Shown here: in pieces, positions 19,297-26,659 of the stretch
Layout: the number at the start of each line of letters is the position of its first letter
How positions within the stretch are numbered: position 1 is the first letter of the stretch
NCBI RefSeq assembly: GCF_000379105.1
Contig: NZ_KB900609.1
Span: 3,962,802-4,026,801 of the forward strand
Length of the DNA stretch: 64,000 bases
Source: Methylobacterium sp. WSM2598
Lineage (GTDB): Bacteria; Pseudomonadota; Alphaproteobacteria; Rhizobiales; Beijerinckiaceae
Direction of reading: 5' to 3'
Made by a program: the position numbers and the translations under genes
Notes under the pieces: model-generated
The model's database searches: none
Told to the model about the DNA's origin: nothing
What the model saw: only the letters and a program-made list of their open reading frames with translations

Positions 19297-21014
19297 GCGG
19301 GGCCGTTCCGCTCCCCCGCCGCGGTGCGCTGCGGGGAGCCATGCCGCTGCGTCGGGGCGAGGTGCCGCTGCCGGGGAGCCTCGCCGCGGCCGCGGCCGAC
19401 CGGGACCGGGTCGCGGACATCATGCGGCCCGGCGCCCTGCGGGGCGCCGCGCGGGGCCGCAACCTCGACAGCCTCGCCCATACCCTGTTCCTGCGCATCT
19501 ACCCGGTCATCGCCGTGGTGGTGCTGCTGACGCAGATCGGCATCGCCCTCGTCTCGTACCTGGACCAGCTGCGGCTCTACGGCGAGCGGGCGTCCCTGCT
19601 CGCCGGGATCACCGCCGCGGCGCTCGCCCGGCCCGGCCTCGCCGGGGCCCCCGAGGCGCTCGCCGGCCCGTTGCGGGCCCTCGCCCTCGATCCGGCCTTC
19701 CGCTCCGCCGCCCTGCGCGACCCCGAGGGCCGCCTGATCGCGAGCGCGGGCGAGACGCCGCGGCGCGCCTTCGACCTGATCCAGGCGAGCGCGGACGTCG
19801 CTTCGCCCGGCGACGGCCGGGCCGGCGGCACCCTCACGGTCGCCCTCTCGGCGGAATCCCTGCGGGACAATGCCTGGCGCCAGGCGCTGCTCGCCCTCGG
19901 CACGAGCCTCGTGCTGATGCTGGCCTTCGTGCTGACGCTCCACGCCACCGTGCGCCGCCACGTGCTCGCGCCCCTCGCCCGCCTGCTCGGGGCGATGCGC
20001 GCGGTCGAGCACAAGCGCTGGACCGCGGTCGATCTCGGGGACGCCGCCCGGCCGAGCAACGAGATCGACGCGATCACCTCGGCCTTCAACCGCATGGTCG
20101 AGGGCCTGCGCAGCGGCGACGAGGCCAAGCGGCTCCTGCAGGCGCTCGAGAGCGCCCACGCGGAGCTCGCCCAGGCGAACCGGCAGGTGATCGAGAGCAT
20201 CGCCTACGCGCGCCGCATCCAGGCCTCGGTCCTGCCGGACCGCGCCGCGCTCGCCGGGTCGGGGCTCGACGTGGCGGTGCTGTGGGAGCCGCTGCACCTC
20301 GTCGGCGGCGACTATTTCTGGCTGGAGCAGATCGACGGGCTCGCGGTCATCGTGGTGGCGGATTGCACCGGGCACGGGGTACCGGGCGCCTTCCTGACCC
20401 TGATCGTGGCGACGGCCCTGGACCGGCTCCTGCACGAGCGCGGCCTGCGCTCGCCCGCCGCCCTGCTCGCCGGGCTCGACGCCCTCGTGCGCGCGCAGCT
20501 GCGCCAGGACGGGCGCGGGGCGGAATCCGACGACGGACTCGATTGCGGGATCTGCGTCTACGACCCCGCCGCGCGCCGCCTGCGCTTCGCCGGGGCCGGC
20601 CTGTCGCTCACGGTCATCCGCGACGGGGTCGTCACCCGCGAGCGCGGCGCGCGCCGGGGCCTCGGCTATCCGGATGGCGGGCGGGAGCCGCCGGCGGGCC
20701 GCGGGACCGCGCCCGCGGAGGATCAGGTGATCGCCGTCGCGCCGGGGACGGGCTTCTACCTGATGACGGACGGCATCACCGACCAGATGGGAGCGCCCTC
20801 TCCCGGTGCCCGGCCGCGCCTCATCGGACATGCCGGCGTCGCGGCGCGGCTCGCGGCCCGCGCCAGGCGGTCGCTGCCCGAGCAGCTCACCGGGCTCGAG
20901 GCCGATCTCGCCGCCTATCGCGGCGACGAGGCGCGGCGGGACGACATGACGCTCGTCGCCTTCCGCGCGACGCAGGCCGCCGCGGATCCCTGGCCCGCGC
21001 AGGATGCGGCCTGA
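19293..21014 (+). CDS. siaA: SiaA-type membrane PP2C/SpoIIE phosphatase with HAMP domain
   Basis: 573 residues from GTG 19293, which overlaps the siaD stop (GTGA); later ATG starts at 19341 or 19422 are possible. A first membrane helix (V-I-A-V-V-V-L-L-T-Q-I-G-I-A-L-V) is followed by a periplasmic sensor region of about 120 residues. Then come a second helix (S-L-V-L-M-L-A-F-V-L-T-L) and a HAMP domain with a short coiled coil. The C-terminal SpoIIE domain carries the metal-binding motifs G-G-D-Y-F-W, V-A-D-C-T-G-H-G-V-P-G-A and D-D-M-T-L-V. It should dephosphorylate SiaC in response to an external cue. Together with siaB, siaC and siaD it completes the switch, here in the order B-C-D-A. Confidence 0.88.
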   Translation: MSGAVPLPRRGALRGAMPLRRGEVPLPGSLAAAAADRDRVADIMRPGALRGAARGRNLDSLAHTLFLRIYPVIAVVVLLTQIGIALVSYLDQLRLYGERASLLAGITAAALARPGLAGAPEALAGPLRALALDPAFRSAALRDPEGRLIASAGETPRRAFDLIQASADVASPGDGRAGGTLTVALSAESLRDNAWRQALLALGTSLVLMLAFVLTLHATVRRHVLAPLARLLGAMRAVEHKRWTAVDLGDAARPSNEIDAITSAFNRMVEGLRSGDEAKRLLQALESAHAELAQANRQVIESIAYARRIQASVLPDRAALAGSGLDVAVLWEPLHLVGGDYFWLEQIDGLAVIVVADCTGHGVPGAFLTLIVATALDRLLHERGLRSPAALLAGLDALVRAQLRQDGRGAESDDGLDCGICVYDPAARRLRFAGAGLSLTVIRDGVVTRERGARRGLGYPDGGREPPAGRGTAPAEDQVIAVAPGTGFYLMTDGITDQMGAPSPGARPRLIGHAGVAARLAARARRSLPEQLTGLEADLAAYRGDEARRDDMTLVAFRATQAAADPWPAQDAA

Positions 21015-21413
21015 GGGGGCGGGCCCCGCGCTTGCTGCGGTCACGCTTGCGGCGCCCTGCCGCCCGCCGCCAGGAGAGGCGCGACATTCCCGATGGACGC
21101 TTTGCACCGCGCGGATCCGCAGCGTCGATCGCGGGCAAGCGCCCGACAAATCGGAATGTCGCGGCCGTCACGGCCAGATCGGCGCGCGCTCCGTCCGATC
21201 GTTCCGGCTCGGGTTCTCGGCGCGGCACGGGTGGATCGGGCGCGCGGGCGGCCGGACATCTCTCTGCGTCGTATCTCCACCATCCTCCGTCGGCTTCGCG
21301 CACCCGCTTGACAGAGTGGGGACGGTTGGGCCTGATGCCGACAATGAGGCGCGACGGAAATCCGGTTCGCGTTTCTTTGGGTAAAGCGCCTTTCGATGAC
21401 CCAGGAGACCGTC
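21015..21413. other. Non-coding gap before cytochrome c' with a TTGACA box
   Basis: About 400 bp without a supportable gene. A TTGACA hexamer at 21308-21313 lies about 100 bp before the cytochrome start and is a candidate -35 element, although no good -10 hexamer is seen at 17 bp. Reading frames here have poor codon bias. Confidence 0.3.
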
Positions 21414-21851
21414 TTGAAACGCGTCCTCGTCGCCCTGCTGCTCAGCGTTTTCGGTTCCTGTCTCGCCCAAGCCCAAAATCTCGATGCGATCGACGCGCGC
21501 AAGAAGATCCTGAAATCCTTCGGCGACGTCACGAAGCCGGTGGCCGGGATCCTGAAGGGCGAGGCGCCGTTCGACATCGCCCCCGTCAAGACGGCCCTGG
21601 CGACCTACGCCGAGGGGGCGAGGAAGCTGCCCGACCTGTTCCCGGAGGATTCGAAGAGCGGCCGCGACACCGAGGCCCTGCCGGCGATCTGGTCGCACAA
21701 GGACGACGTCGCGGCGCGCTTCACGAAGCTGGCGGCGGATTCGACTTCGGCCCTCGGCAGCATCACCGACCAGGCCTCCTTCGCGGCGACGATGCCGAAG
21801 GTCGTCGCGCAGTGCGGCGCCTGCCACAAGGAATACCGCCTCAAGAAATGA
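21414..21851 (+). CDS. Cytochrome c' (c-prime type)
   Basis: 145 residues. TTG 21414 is chosen because AGGAG lies 6 nt upstream and it opens directly onto a signal peptide (K-R-V-L-V-A-L-L-L-S-V-F-G, cleavage after A-Q-A); ATG 21396 has no ribosome site. The mature protein is a four-helix bundle ending in the haem c motif C-G-A-C-H followed by K-E-Y-R, as in class II cytochromes c. It acts in the periplasm. Such proteins bind NO and may serve as NO or electron carriers. Its stop overlaps the start of the cytochrome b561 gene (ATGA), a pairing that suggests electron transfer between the two. Confidence 0.93.
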   Translation: MKRVLVALLLSVFGSCLAQAQNLDAIDARKKILKSFGDVTKPVAGILKGEAPFDIAPVKTALATYAEGARKLPDLFPEDSKSGRDTEALPAIWSHKDDVAARFTKLAADSTSALGSITDQASFAATMPKVVAQCGACHKEYRLKK

Positions 21852-22573
21852 CGGAGATCAGGTCGTCCGGTCCGCGGGAGGCGTCCCGGCGCGCCGGGAT
21901 CAAGGTCTGGGACCTGCCCACGCGCCTGTTCCACTGGGGTCTCGTGGCGCTGATCCTCAGCGCCTACGCGACGCAGCGCTTCAGCCACGATCCCACGCTC
22001 TACCTGCATCGGCTGAACGGCTACGCCATCCTGTGCCTGCTGATCTTCCGGCTGATCTGGGGCCTGGTCGGGTCGGAGACGGCGCGGTTCGCCCACTTCC
22101 TTCCCACGCCGGGCCGCGTCGGCGCCTATCTGCGGGCCGCCCTCGCCGGGGCGAGGCCGCATTACCGGGGCCACAACCCGCTCGGCAGCGTGATGATCGT
22201 CCTGCTGCTGCTCGCGGCCGCCGCCCAGGCGGGGACGGGCCTGTTCACCAGCGACGACGCCGTCGCGGAGGGCCCGCTCGTCAAGGTCGGGTCCGACTGG
22301 CTCAACGGCCGCGCGGCCTTCTACCATGCGCGGGGCTTCTGGATCATCCTGGGCCTCGCCGCCCTGCACGTGCTGGCGAACCTGACCTACGAACTCGTCC
22401 TGAAAGACCGCGTCGTCCGGGCGATGGTCACCGGCCGCAAGCCGGAGGCGGATTTCCACGACGGCGCGGAGGGCCGGATGGCGCCGAATGCCCGGGCGCT
22501 CCTCTGCCTCGCCGCCGCTTCCGGCCTCGTCTATGCGGGATTGCGGGCGGCGGGGGCGAGCGTGCTGCGCTGA
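21848..22573 (+). CDS. Cytochrome b561-type membrane protein
   Basis: A 241-residue membrane protein with four main hydrophobic helices and a fifth at the C-terminus. Haem-ligand histidines are seen in V-W-D-L-P-T-R-L-F-H-W, L-H-R-L-N-G-Y, and in the fourth helix A-L-H-V-L-A-N. Proteins of this type take electrons from or give electrons to the quinone pool and are often encoded next to a periplasmic c-type cytochrome, as here. The start overlaps the cytochrome c' stop by 4 nt (ATGA). Confidence 0.92.
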   Translation: MTEIRSSGPREASRRAGIKVWDLPTRLFHWGLVALILSAYATQRFSHDPTLYLHRLNGYAILCLLIFRLIWGLVGSETARFAHFLPTPGRVGAYLRAALAGARPHYRGHNPLGSVMIVLLLLAAAAQAGTGLFTSDDAVAEGPLVKVGSDWLNGRAAFYHARGFWIILGLAALHVLANLTYELVLKDRVVRAMVTGRKPEADFHDGAEGRMAPNARALLCLAAASGLVYAGLRAAGASVLR

Positions 22574-22675
22574 GGCGCGGGGGCGGCGGCCCGTCGCGGC
22601 GCGCAGCCAAGGGGCCGCGATCGCGTCGCGCCGTAGCCGCCCCCGCGCTGGAAGCGCATGTCGTTGCTGGGTGAC

Positions 22676-22981
22676 GAGCGCCTCGCGGCCCAGGAAGCGG
22701 CCGCGCACCACCGCGATGGCGCGGAGCGTCCCGACCACGAGGGCGAGGCCGGTCGAGAGGAGGGCGACCCTGAGCGAGGTGAGGGCCGCCGGCCAGAGGT
22801 CGCGGGAGGTGAGGATCCGCTCGTACCGGCGCGTCGACCAGGCGGGCGGCGGCCGGGTGAAGACCGGGCTCGACCCGAACGAGACCGCGACCGTGACGGC
22901 GAGCGGGGCGATCAGGAACGGGGCGGCCAGGATCGCCGCGATGCAGATGGCGGCGCAGGCCGCCCGTTCGGTGAGCGTCAT
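22676..22981 (-). pseudogene. N-terminal fragment of a PotC-type ABC permease
   Basis: Starts with ATG overlapping the stop of the previous permease (ATGA). About 102 residues recall the start of a polyamine/thiamine-type permease: a first membrane helix (I-A-P-L-A-V-T-V-A-V-S-F), the periplasmic W-S-T-R-R-Y-E-R-I-L, then A-L-T-S-L-R-V-A-L-L-S-T with the second helix. Similarity stops after V-R-G-R-F-L-G-R-E-A-L; the frame then runs into unrelated sequence. More than half of the protein, including the EAA loop, is missing, so it cannot work. Confidence 0.7.
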
Positions 22982-23457
22982 GCGCTGCCCCCCAGGCGGC
23001 GCGCCGGCGGCGTCGAACCGACCACGATCGCAACCGCGAGGACGAGCAGGATCGTGGCGGCGGTCGAGGCCAGTTCCTCGTTGCGCATGAACGGGAAGGC
23101 GCGGCCCGTGAGCGTCGCGAGCGTCTGGAAGCGGTCGCCGATGGCGAGGCTCGGCACCACGTACATCGGCACCGCGAGCGAGACCATGAAGGCGGCGCCC
23201 GAGACGAGCCCCGGCAGGGTCAGAGGCAGCGTCCCGGCGCGGAAGCGGCGCAGGGGCGCGGCCCCGAGCGTCGCCGGCGCCTCCGAGAGGCGCGGGTCGA
23301 TCAGCCGGATCACCGCATAGATCGGCAGGATCATGAAGGGCAGGAAGAGGTTCGCCGCCCCGACGACGAGCCCGGCGGCCGCCAGGCAGGGCCATGCGCT
23401 CGCGCACCGCCCGCAGGAGGGGCCACCGGTCCGTCGCAGAAAATGCGGCAACATCAA
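22978..23457 (-). pseudogene. C-terminal fragment of a PotB-type ABC permease
   Basis: About 130 residues match the second half of a spermidine/putrescine-type permease: F-L-P-F-M-I-L-P-I-Y-A-V-I, the EAA-loop region L-S-E-A-P-A-T-L-G-A-A-P, then T-L-P-L-T-L-P-G-L-V-S-G and a final hydrophobic helix. The first three helices are absent, and the N-terminal 17 residues of the open frame look unrelated. It overlaps the PotC-like fragment by ATGA, so this was once a normal two-permease operon from which both outer ends were lost. Confidence 0.7.
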
Positions 23458-23461
23458 GAAC

Positions 23462-23503
23462 CTAGAGCAGCCCCCGATTGCAACGCGATCGGATCCTGCT
23501 CTA
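23462..23503. repeat. Palindromic repeat CTAGAGCAG...CTGCTCTAG
   Basis: A 9-bp perfect terminal inverted repeat enclosing CCCCGATTGCAACGCGATCG. It resembles the outer part of the 100-bp repeat at 6101-6200 (TAGAGCA, CCCGAT, TGCAA), so it is probably a short relative. It lies between the permease fragments and the exostosin-like gene. Confidence 0.75.
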
Positions 23504-23537
23504 GACGAGCCCCGGTGCGGCGGGCGGACGGACGACC

Positions 23538-24497
23538 GTGGACGAAGGCGACAGACTCCCGAAGATCTTCCTCCCGGCCGAGCCCGACCCGTTCCTGCGC
23601 ATCTTCCTGTCGCACGCCGCCCTGGAGCGGGTGGGCAGCGAGGCGGAGAGCGACCTCGTGGTGGTCCCGAGCCTCGTCCGCGACGCCCGCACGCATGTCC
23701 ATTGCCGGGTCGAGGGCGTCGTCGAGGGGGGCGGCAAGCCCCTCGTCGTCTTCGCCCAGACCGACTACGACGTCATCATCGACGCGCCGGGCCGGGACGC
23801 GATCGTCTACCGCACCGGCCTGACGCGGGCGTGGCGGCTGCCGCACGAATTCATCCTGCCCTACGTCTGGATCACGCATCCGGAGGGGATCGTCGAGAAG
23901 CCGCCGGGCGCGACGCCGGTGATCGGCTTCTGCGGCACCCTGCGCAACCGCGGCACGCGGCGGCGCACGCTCGCGCATCTCGCCCGCACCCCGGGCTTCA
24001 CCTCGAACTACATCATCCGGGACAAGTTCTGGGCCCAGGGCCTGCCGGTCGAGCAGGCCGCCGCCGAATTCGCCGCCAACATCGAGCAGTCGGACTTCGT
24101 GGTCTGCGACCGCGGCATCGGCAACTGGACCGTGCGCATGTACGAGGTCCTGTCGCGGGGCCGGATCCCGGTGATGCTCGACACCGGCGGCCTGCTGCCG
24201 CAGGTCCGCGCCGGCCGGTTCGAGGACACGCTCGTCGTGGCCGCGAGCCGCCGACAGCTGGTCGAGGCCATCCGGGCGGTCTGGCGCGACGACGACGTGC
24301 CGGCGCGCCAGCGGCGCTGCCGGGCGCTCTGGGAGGCGAATTTCAGCATGACCGGCTTCGCCCGCACCCTCTCGGACAATCTGGCCCGGATCGTCGGCGA
24401 CCCGGCCTACCGGGCGCGGGTGCTCGGCCTCACCCCGGCCGACCGGGTGCGCCGCGCCGCCCGGCGCCTCGCCTACCGGGACTGGCCCGGACGCTGA
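23538..24497 (+). CDS. Exostosin-like (GT47-type) glycosyltransferase
   Basis: A 319-residue soluble protein, start GTG. The C-terminal half contains Q-S-D-F-V-V-C-D-R-G-I-G-N-W-T-V-R-M-Y-E, then V-L-S-R-G-R-I-P-V-M-L-D-T, which matches the conserved exostosin pattern (R-G-x-G-N-x-S-x-R-x-Y-E and S-x-G-R-I-P-V). There is no signal peptide or membrane helix, so it would act in the cytoplasm, presumably in envelope or exopolysaccharide synthesis. No partner glycosyltransferase genes are next to it; the flippase at 39.8 kb is far away. The donor and acceptor are unknown. Confidence 0.78.
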   Translation: MDEGDRLPKIFLPAEPDPFLRIFLSHAALERVGSEAESDLVVVPSLVRDARTHVHCRVEGVVEGGGKPLVVFAQTDYDVIIDAPGRDAIVYRTGLTRAWRLPHEFILPYVWITHPEGIVEKPPGATPVIGFCGTLRNRGTRRRTLAHLARTPGFTSNYIIRDKFWAQGLPVEQAAAEFAANIEQSDFVVCDRGIGNWTVRMYEVLSRGRIPVMLDTGGLLPQVRAGRFEDTLVVAASRRQLVEAIRAVWRDDDVPARQRRCRALWEANFSMTGFARTLSDNLARIVGDPAYRARVLGLTPADRVRRAARRLAYRDWPGR

Positions 24498-24504
24498 GGC
24501 GCCC

Positions 24505-26025
24505 CTACACCGCCCGGCGCAGGAAATCCCGGAAGGAGCGCCGCACCGGCGGGTCCTCGGCCGGCGGCGCGGGGTCGGGCGGCTCCGGCTCGGGGGGCGC
24601 CTCCGGCGGCTGGAGCACCTCGGGGCGCACGATCCGGGGCGCGGCGAAGACGTCCCCCTGGGCCAGCGGCAGGTCGAGGTCGATCAGGTCTGGCACGTCG
24701 GCGTCGCGCTCCACGGCCTCGGCGATCAGCCGGATGCCCGCGCGCGCCAGGGCCGCGGCGAGGTCCTCCGGCGCGACCTCCGGGGTGCCGCCGCGCCGGC
24801 CGAGCAGCAGGTCCGCCGGCACCTTGGCGTAGGCGATGCCGAGCGCCGCGAGGGCGGAGCCGTCGAAGCGCAGGTCCCCCGCCCGGTCGAGGGCGAGGGG
24901 GATCCGCCCGCGCAGGGCGGCGAGCGCCGCGCTCTGCTCGCCGTCGAGGCTGCGCAGGCTGCGCTGGGGCAGCGCCAGGATCATCCGCCCGGCGAGTTCG
25001 GGATGCGCCTCGATCAGCCGGCCGAGCCCGCGCAGGAAGCCGGGCTCGAACAGCGAACTCGGCGAGAGCGCGTAGGCCACCGCGGCGGTGCTGCCCCGCG
25101 CCGCCAGCTGACGGCCGATCGCCGTCACGCGCGCGAGCATCAGCCGGTCGAGTTCCGTGGTGCGGCCGTGGCGTTCGAGCGTCGGGATGAACTCCGCCGG
25201 GGTGAGCCGCGCCTCCCCGAGGCTCAGGCGGGTGAGCGCCTCGTAGAAGGCCACCTTGCGCTGGGGGAGGCTGACGATGGGCTGGAGATGCACTTCGAGC
25301 CCGCCCTGGGTCAGGGCCTCCAGGATCGCCTGCTCGCGCCGCCGCGCCTCGGCGCCGGAGGCGACCGGGCGCGGCAGGGCGGGCTCCGGCACGAAGGGGC
25401 GCGGCGCGGCCTGCTCCCCCGGCAGGGACCGACCCCGCGGCGCAGCTTCGCTCCGCGGCGGAGCCTCGCTCCGCGGCGGAGCCTCGCTCCGCGGGCGGAT
25501 CCCCGGCTCGGAAGCGGGCGGGCGAGGAGCCTCGGGAGCGGGACGCTCGGGAATGGGATTCTTGGAGGCGGGAGGCGGCGGCGGGGGCGGCTGCTTCAGC
25601 CGCGCGATCTCCTGGTCCTGGGCCGCCACCGTCACGGCGATCTCGCGCACGATGCTGCCGAGGAGCCCGATCTCGGCGGTCAGTTCCGAGAGATCGGCCT
25701 CGCCGCTTTGCTGACGCGGCGGCTCCGGCCCCGCCGCCGGGGCCGGGCGCTGCTCCAGGGCGAGCAGGCGCCGCGACAGGAGATCGACCTCGCCCGAGAG
25801 CTTCTCGGCCTGCGCGGCGGCGCGCCGGGCGGCCCGCCAGCCGAGACCCGCCGCCACGCTGGCGGCGATGCTCCAGACCAGGGCGAGCCCCGCTACCACG
25901 CCGAGGGCGGGCGCGGAGAGGAACGCCACCGTGAGGCAGAGGCCGCCGCCGAGCAGCGCCGCGAGGCAGAGGGAGACGAGACCCGCGGACGGCCCTTCGG
26001 CACGGCGGCCGGTCGTCAGGGCCAT
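24505..26025 (-). CDS. Membrane EAL-domain protein with degenerate catalytic site
   Basis: 506 residues from ATG 26025. Two membrane helices lie near residues 15-60. A coiled coil follows, and then a long Pro/Ala/Glu-rich linker with direct repeats (R-S-E-A-P-P). The C-terminal 240 residues are an EAL domain: Y-E-A-L-T-R is intact, but the metal-binding Asn is replaced (Y-A-L-S-P-S), the D-D-F-G loop reads L-D-R-A-G-D, and E-G-V-E reads E-A-V-E. The Lys (Y-A-K-V-P) and L-A-Q-G-D are kept. It is thus probably a c-di-GMP binding or structural protein and not an active phosphodiesterase. The linker repeats are also DNA repeats near 25437-25502. Confidence 0.82.
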   Translation of the reverse strand: MALTTGRRAEGPSAGLVSLCLAALLGGGLCLTVAFLSAPALGVVAGLALVWSIAASVAAGLGWRAARRAAAQAEKLSGEVDLLSRRLLALEQRPAPAAGPEPPRQQSGEADLSELTAEIGLLGSIVREIAVTVAAQDQEIARLKQPPPPPPPASKNPIPERPAPEAPRPPASEPGIRPRSEAPPRSEAPPRSEAAPRGRSLPGEQAAPRPFVPEPALPRPVASGAEARRREQAILEALTQGGLEVHLQPIVSLPQRKVAFYEALTRLSLGEARLTPAEFIPTLERHGRTTELDRLMLARVTAIGRQLAARGSTAAVAYALSPSSLFEPGFLRGLGRLIEAHPELAGRMILALPQRSLRSLDGEQSAALAALRGRIPLALDRAGDLRFDGSALAALGIAYAKVPADLLLGRRGGTPEVAPEDLAAALARAGIRLIAEAVERDADVPDLIDLDLPLAQGDVFAAPRIVRPEVLQPPEAPPEPEPPDPAPPAEDPPVRRSFRDFLRRAV

Positions 26026-26160
26026 GGCGGTGCACCTCCCGAAACTCGCGGACCGGCGGGCCCATGGGCCCGGATGTCCCGAACTTGTCGCCGAGCCTCG
26101 CGGCCCCCGCAAGCGGGCGCCCGGTCACGTCCCCGGGCTTCTTGCGGCGCCGCGCGCCCC

Positions 26161-26275
26161 GCGCCCCTCGCGCCGCGCCCCTCGCGCCGCGCCCCTCGCG
26201 CCGCGCCCCTCGCGCCGCGTCCCTTGCCCTGTGCTTCTTGCCCTGCGCCCCTTGCCCTGCGCCCCTTGCCCCGGG
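26161..26275. repeat. 14-bp tandem repeat, about eight copies
   Basis: Units of CTCGCGCCGCGCCC pass into a diverged block of TTGCCCTGCGCCCC, both about 14 bp long. The array lies in the 330-bp divergent gap (26026-26355) between the EAL gene and the HMA gene, which otherwise shows no gene. The unit is not a multiple of three, and it could vary the spacing of promoters. Confidence 0.85.
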
Positions 26276-26355
26276 GCGCGGCCGGCCCGACATCCGCCCG
26301 GCGGCCCCGGCGGCCGCCCCGCCCGGCGGGGGCGCGGATTTCAGGAGTGCGGATC

Positions 26356-26601
26356 ATGGCGCATCAGGGACAGCAGCCCGGCGGGGGCGAGCGCGTGGAA
26401 CTGCTGATGCAGGTGGAGGGAATGACCTGCGGCGGCTGCGTCGAGGCCGTCACCCGGGCGCTGCGGCGGCTCGACCCCGAGGCGGCGGTCGCGGTCGATC
26501 TCGGCCAGGGCCGGGTGAGCGTCACCACGGACGCGCAGGCCCTCGACGTGGCGCAGGCGCTGGCCCGGGCCGGCTACGAGGCCCGTGCCATGACGGGCTG
26601 A
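26356..26601 (+). CDS. Heavy-metal-associated (HMA) domain protein, copper-chaperone type
   Basis: 81 residues from ATG 26356, with CAGGAG upstream at about 9 nt. It is a single HMA fold: L-L-M-Q-V-E-G-M-T-C-G-G-C-V at residues 15-28 gives the metal-binding M-x-C-x-x-C, and V-T-T-D and A-L-A-R-A-G-Y-E complete the domain. Such proteins carry Cu(I) to a P-type ATPase or regulator, but no such partner is encoded nearby. It stands alone, divergent from the EAL gene. Confidence 0.9.
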   Translation: MAHQGQQPGGGERVELLMQVEGMTCGGCVEAVTRALRRLDPEAAVAVDLGQGRVSVTTDAQALDVAQALARAGYEARAMTG

Positions 26602-26659
26602 GCCGGCCGCGCCGCCTCGTCTAACGATCGTTTAAGCCGGCTCTGCGAGGGTCGGGGCG

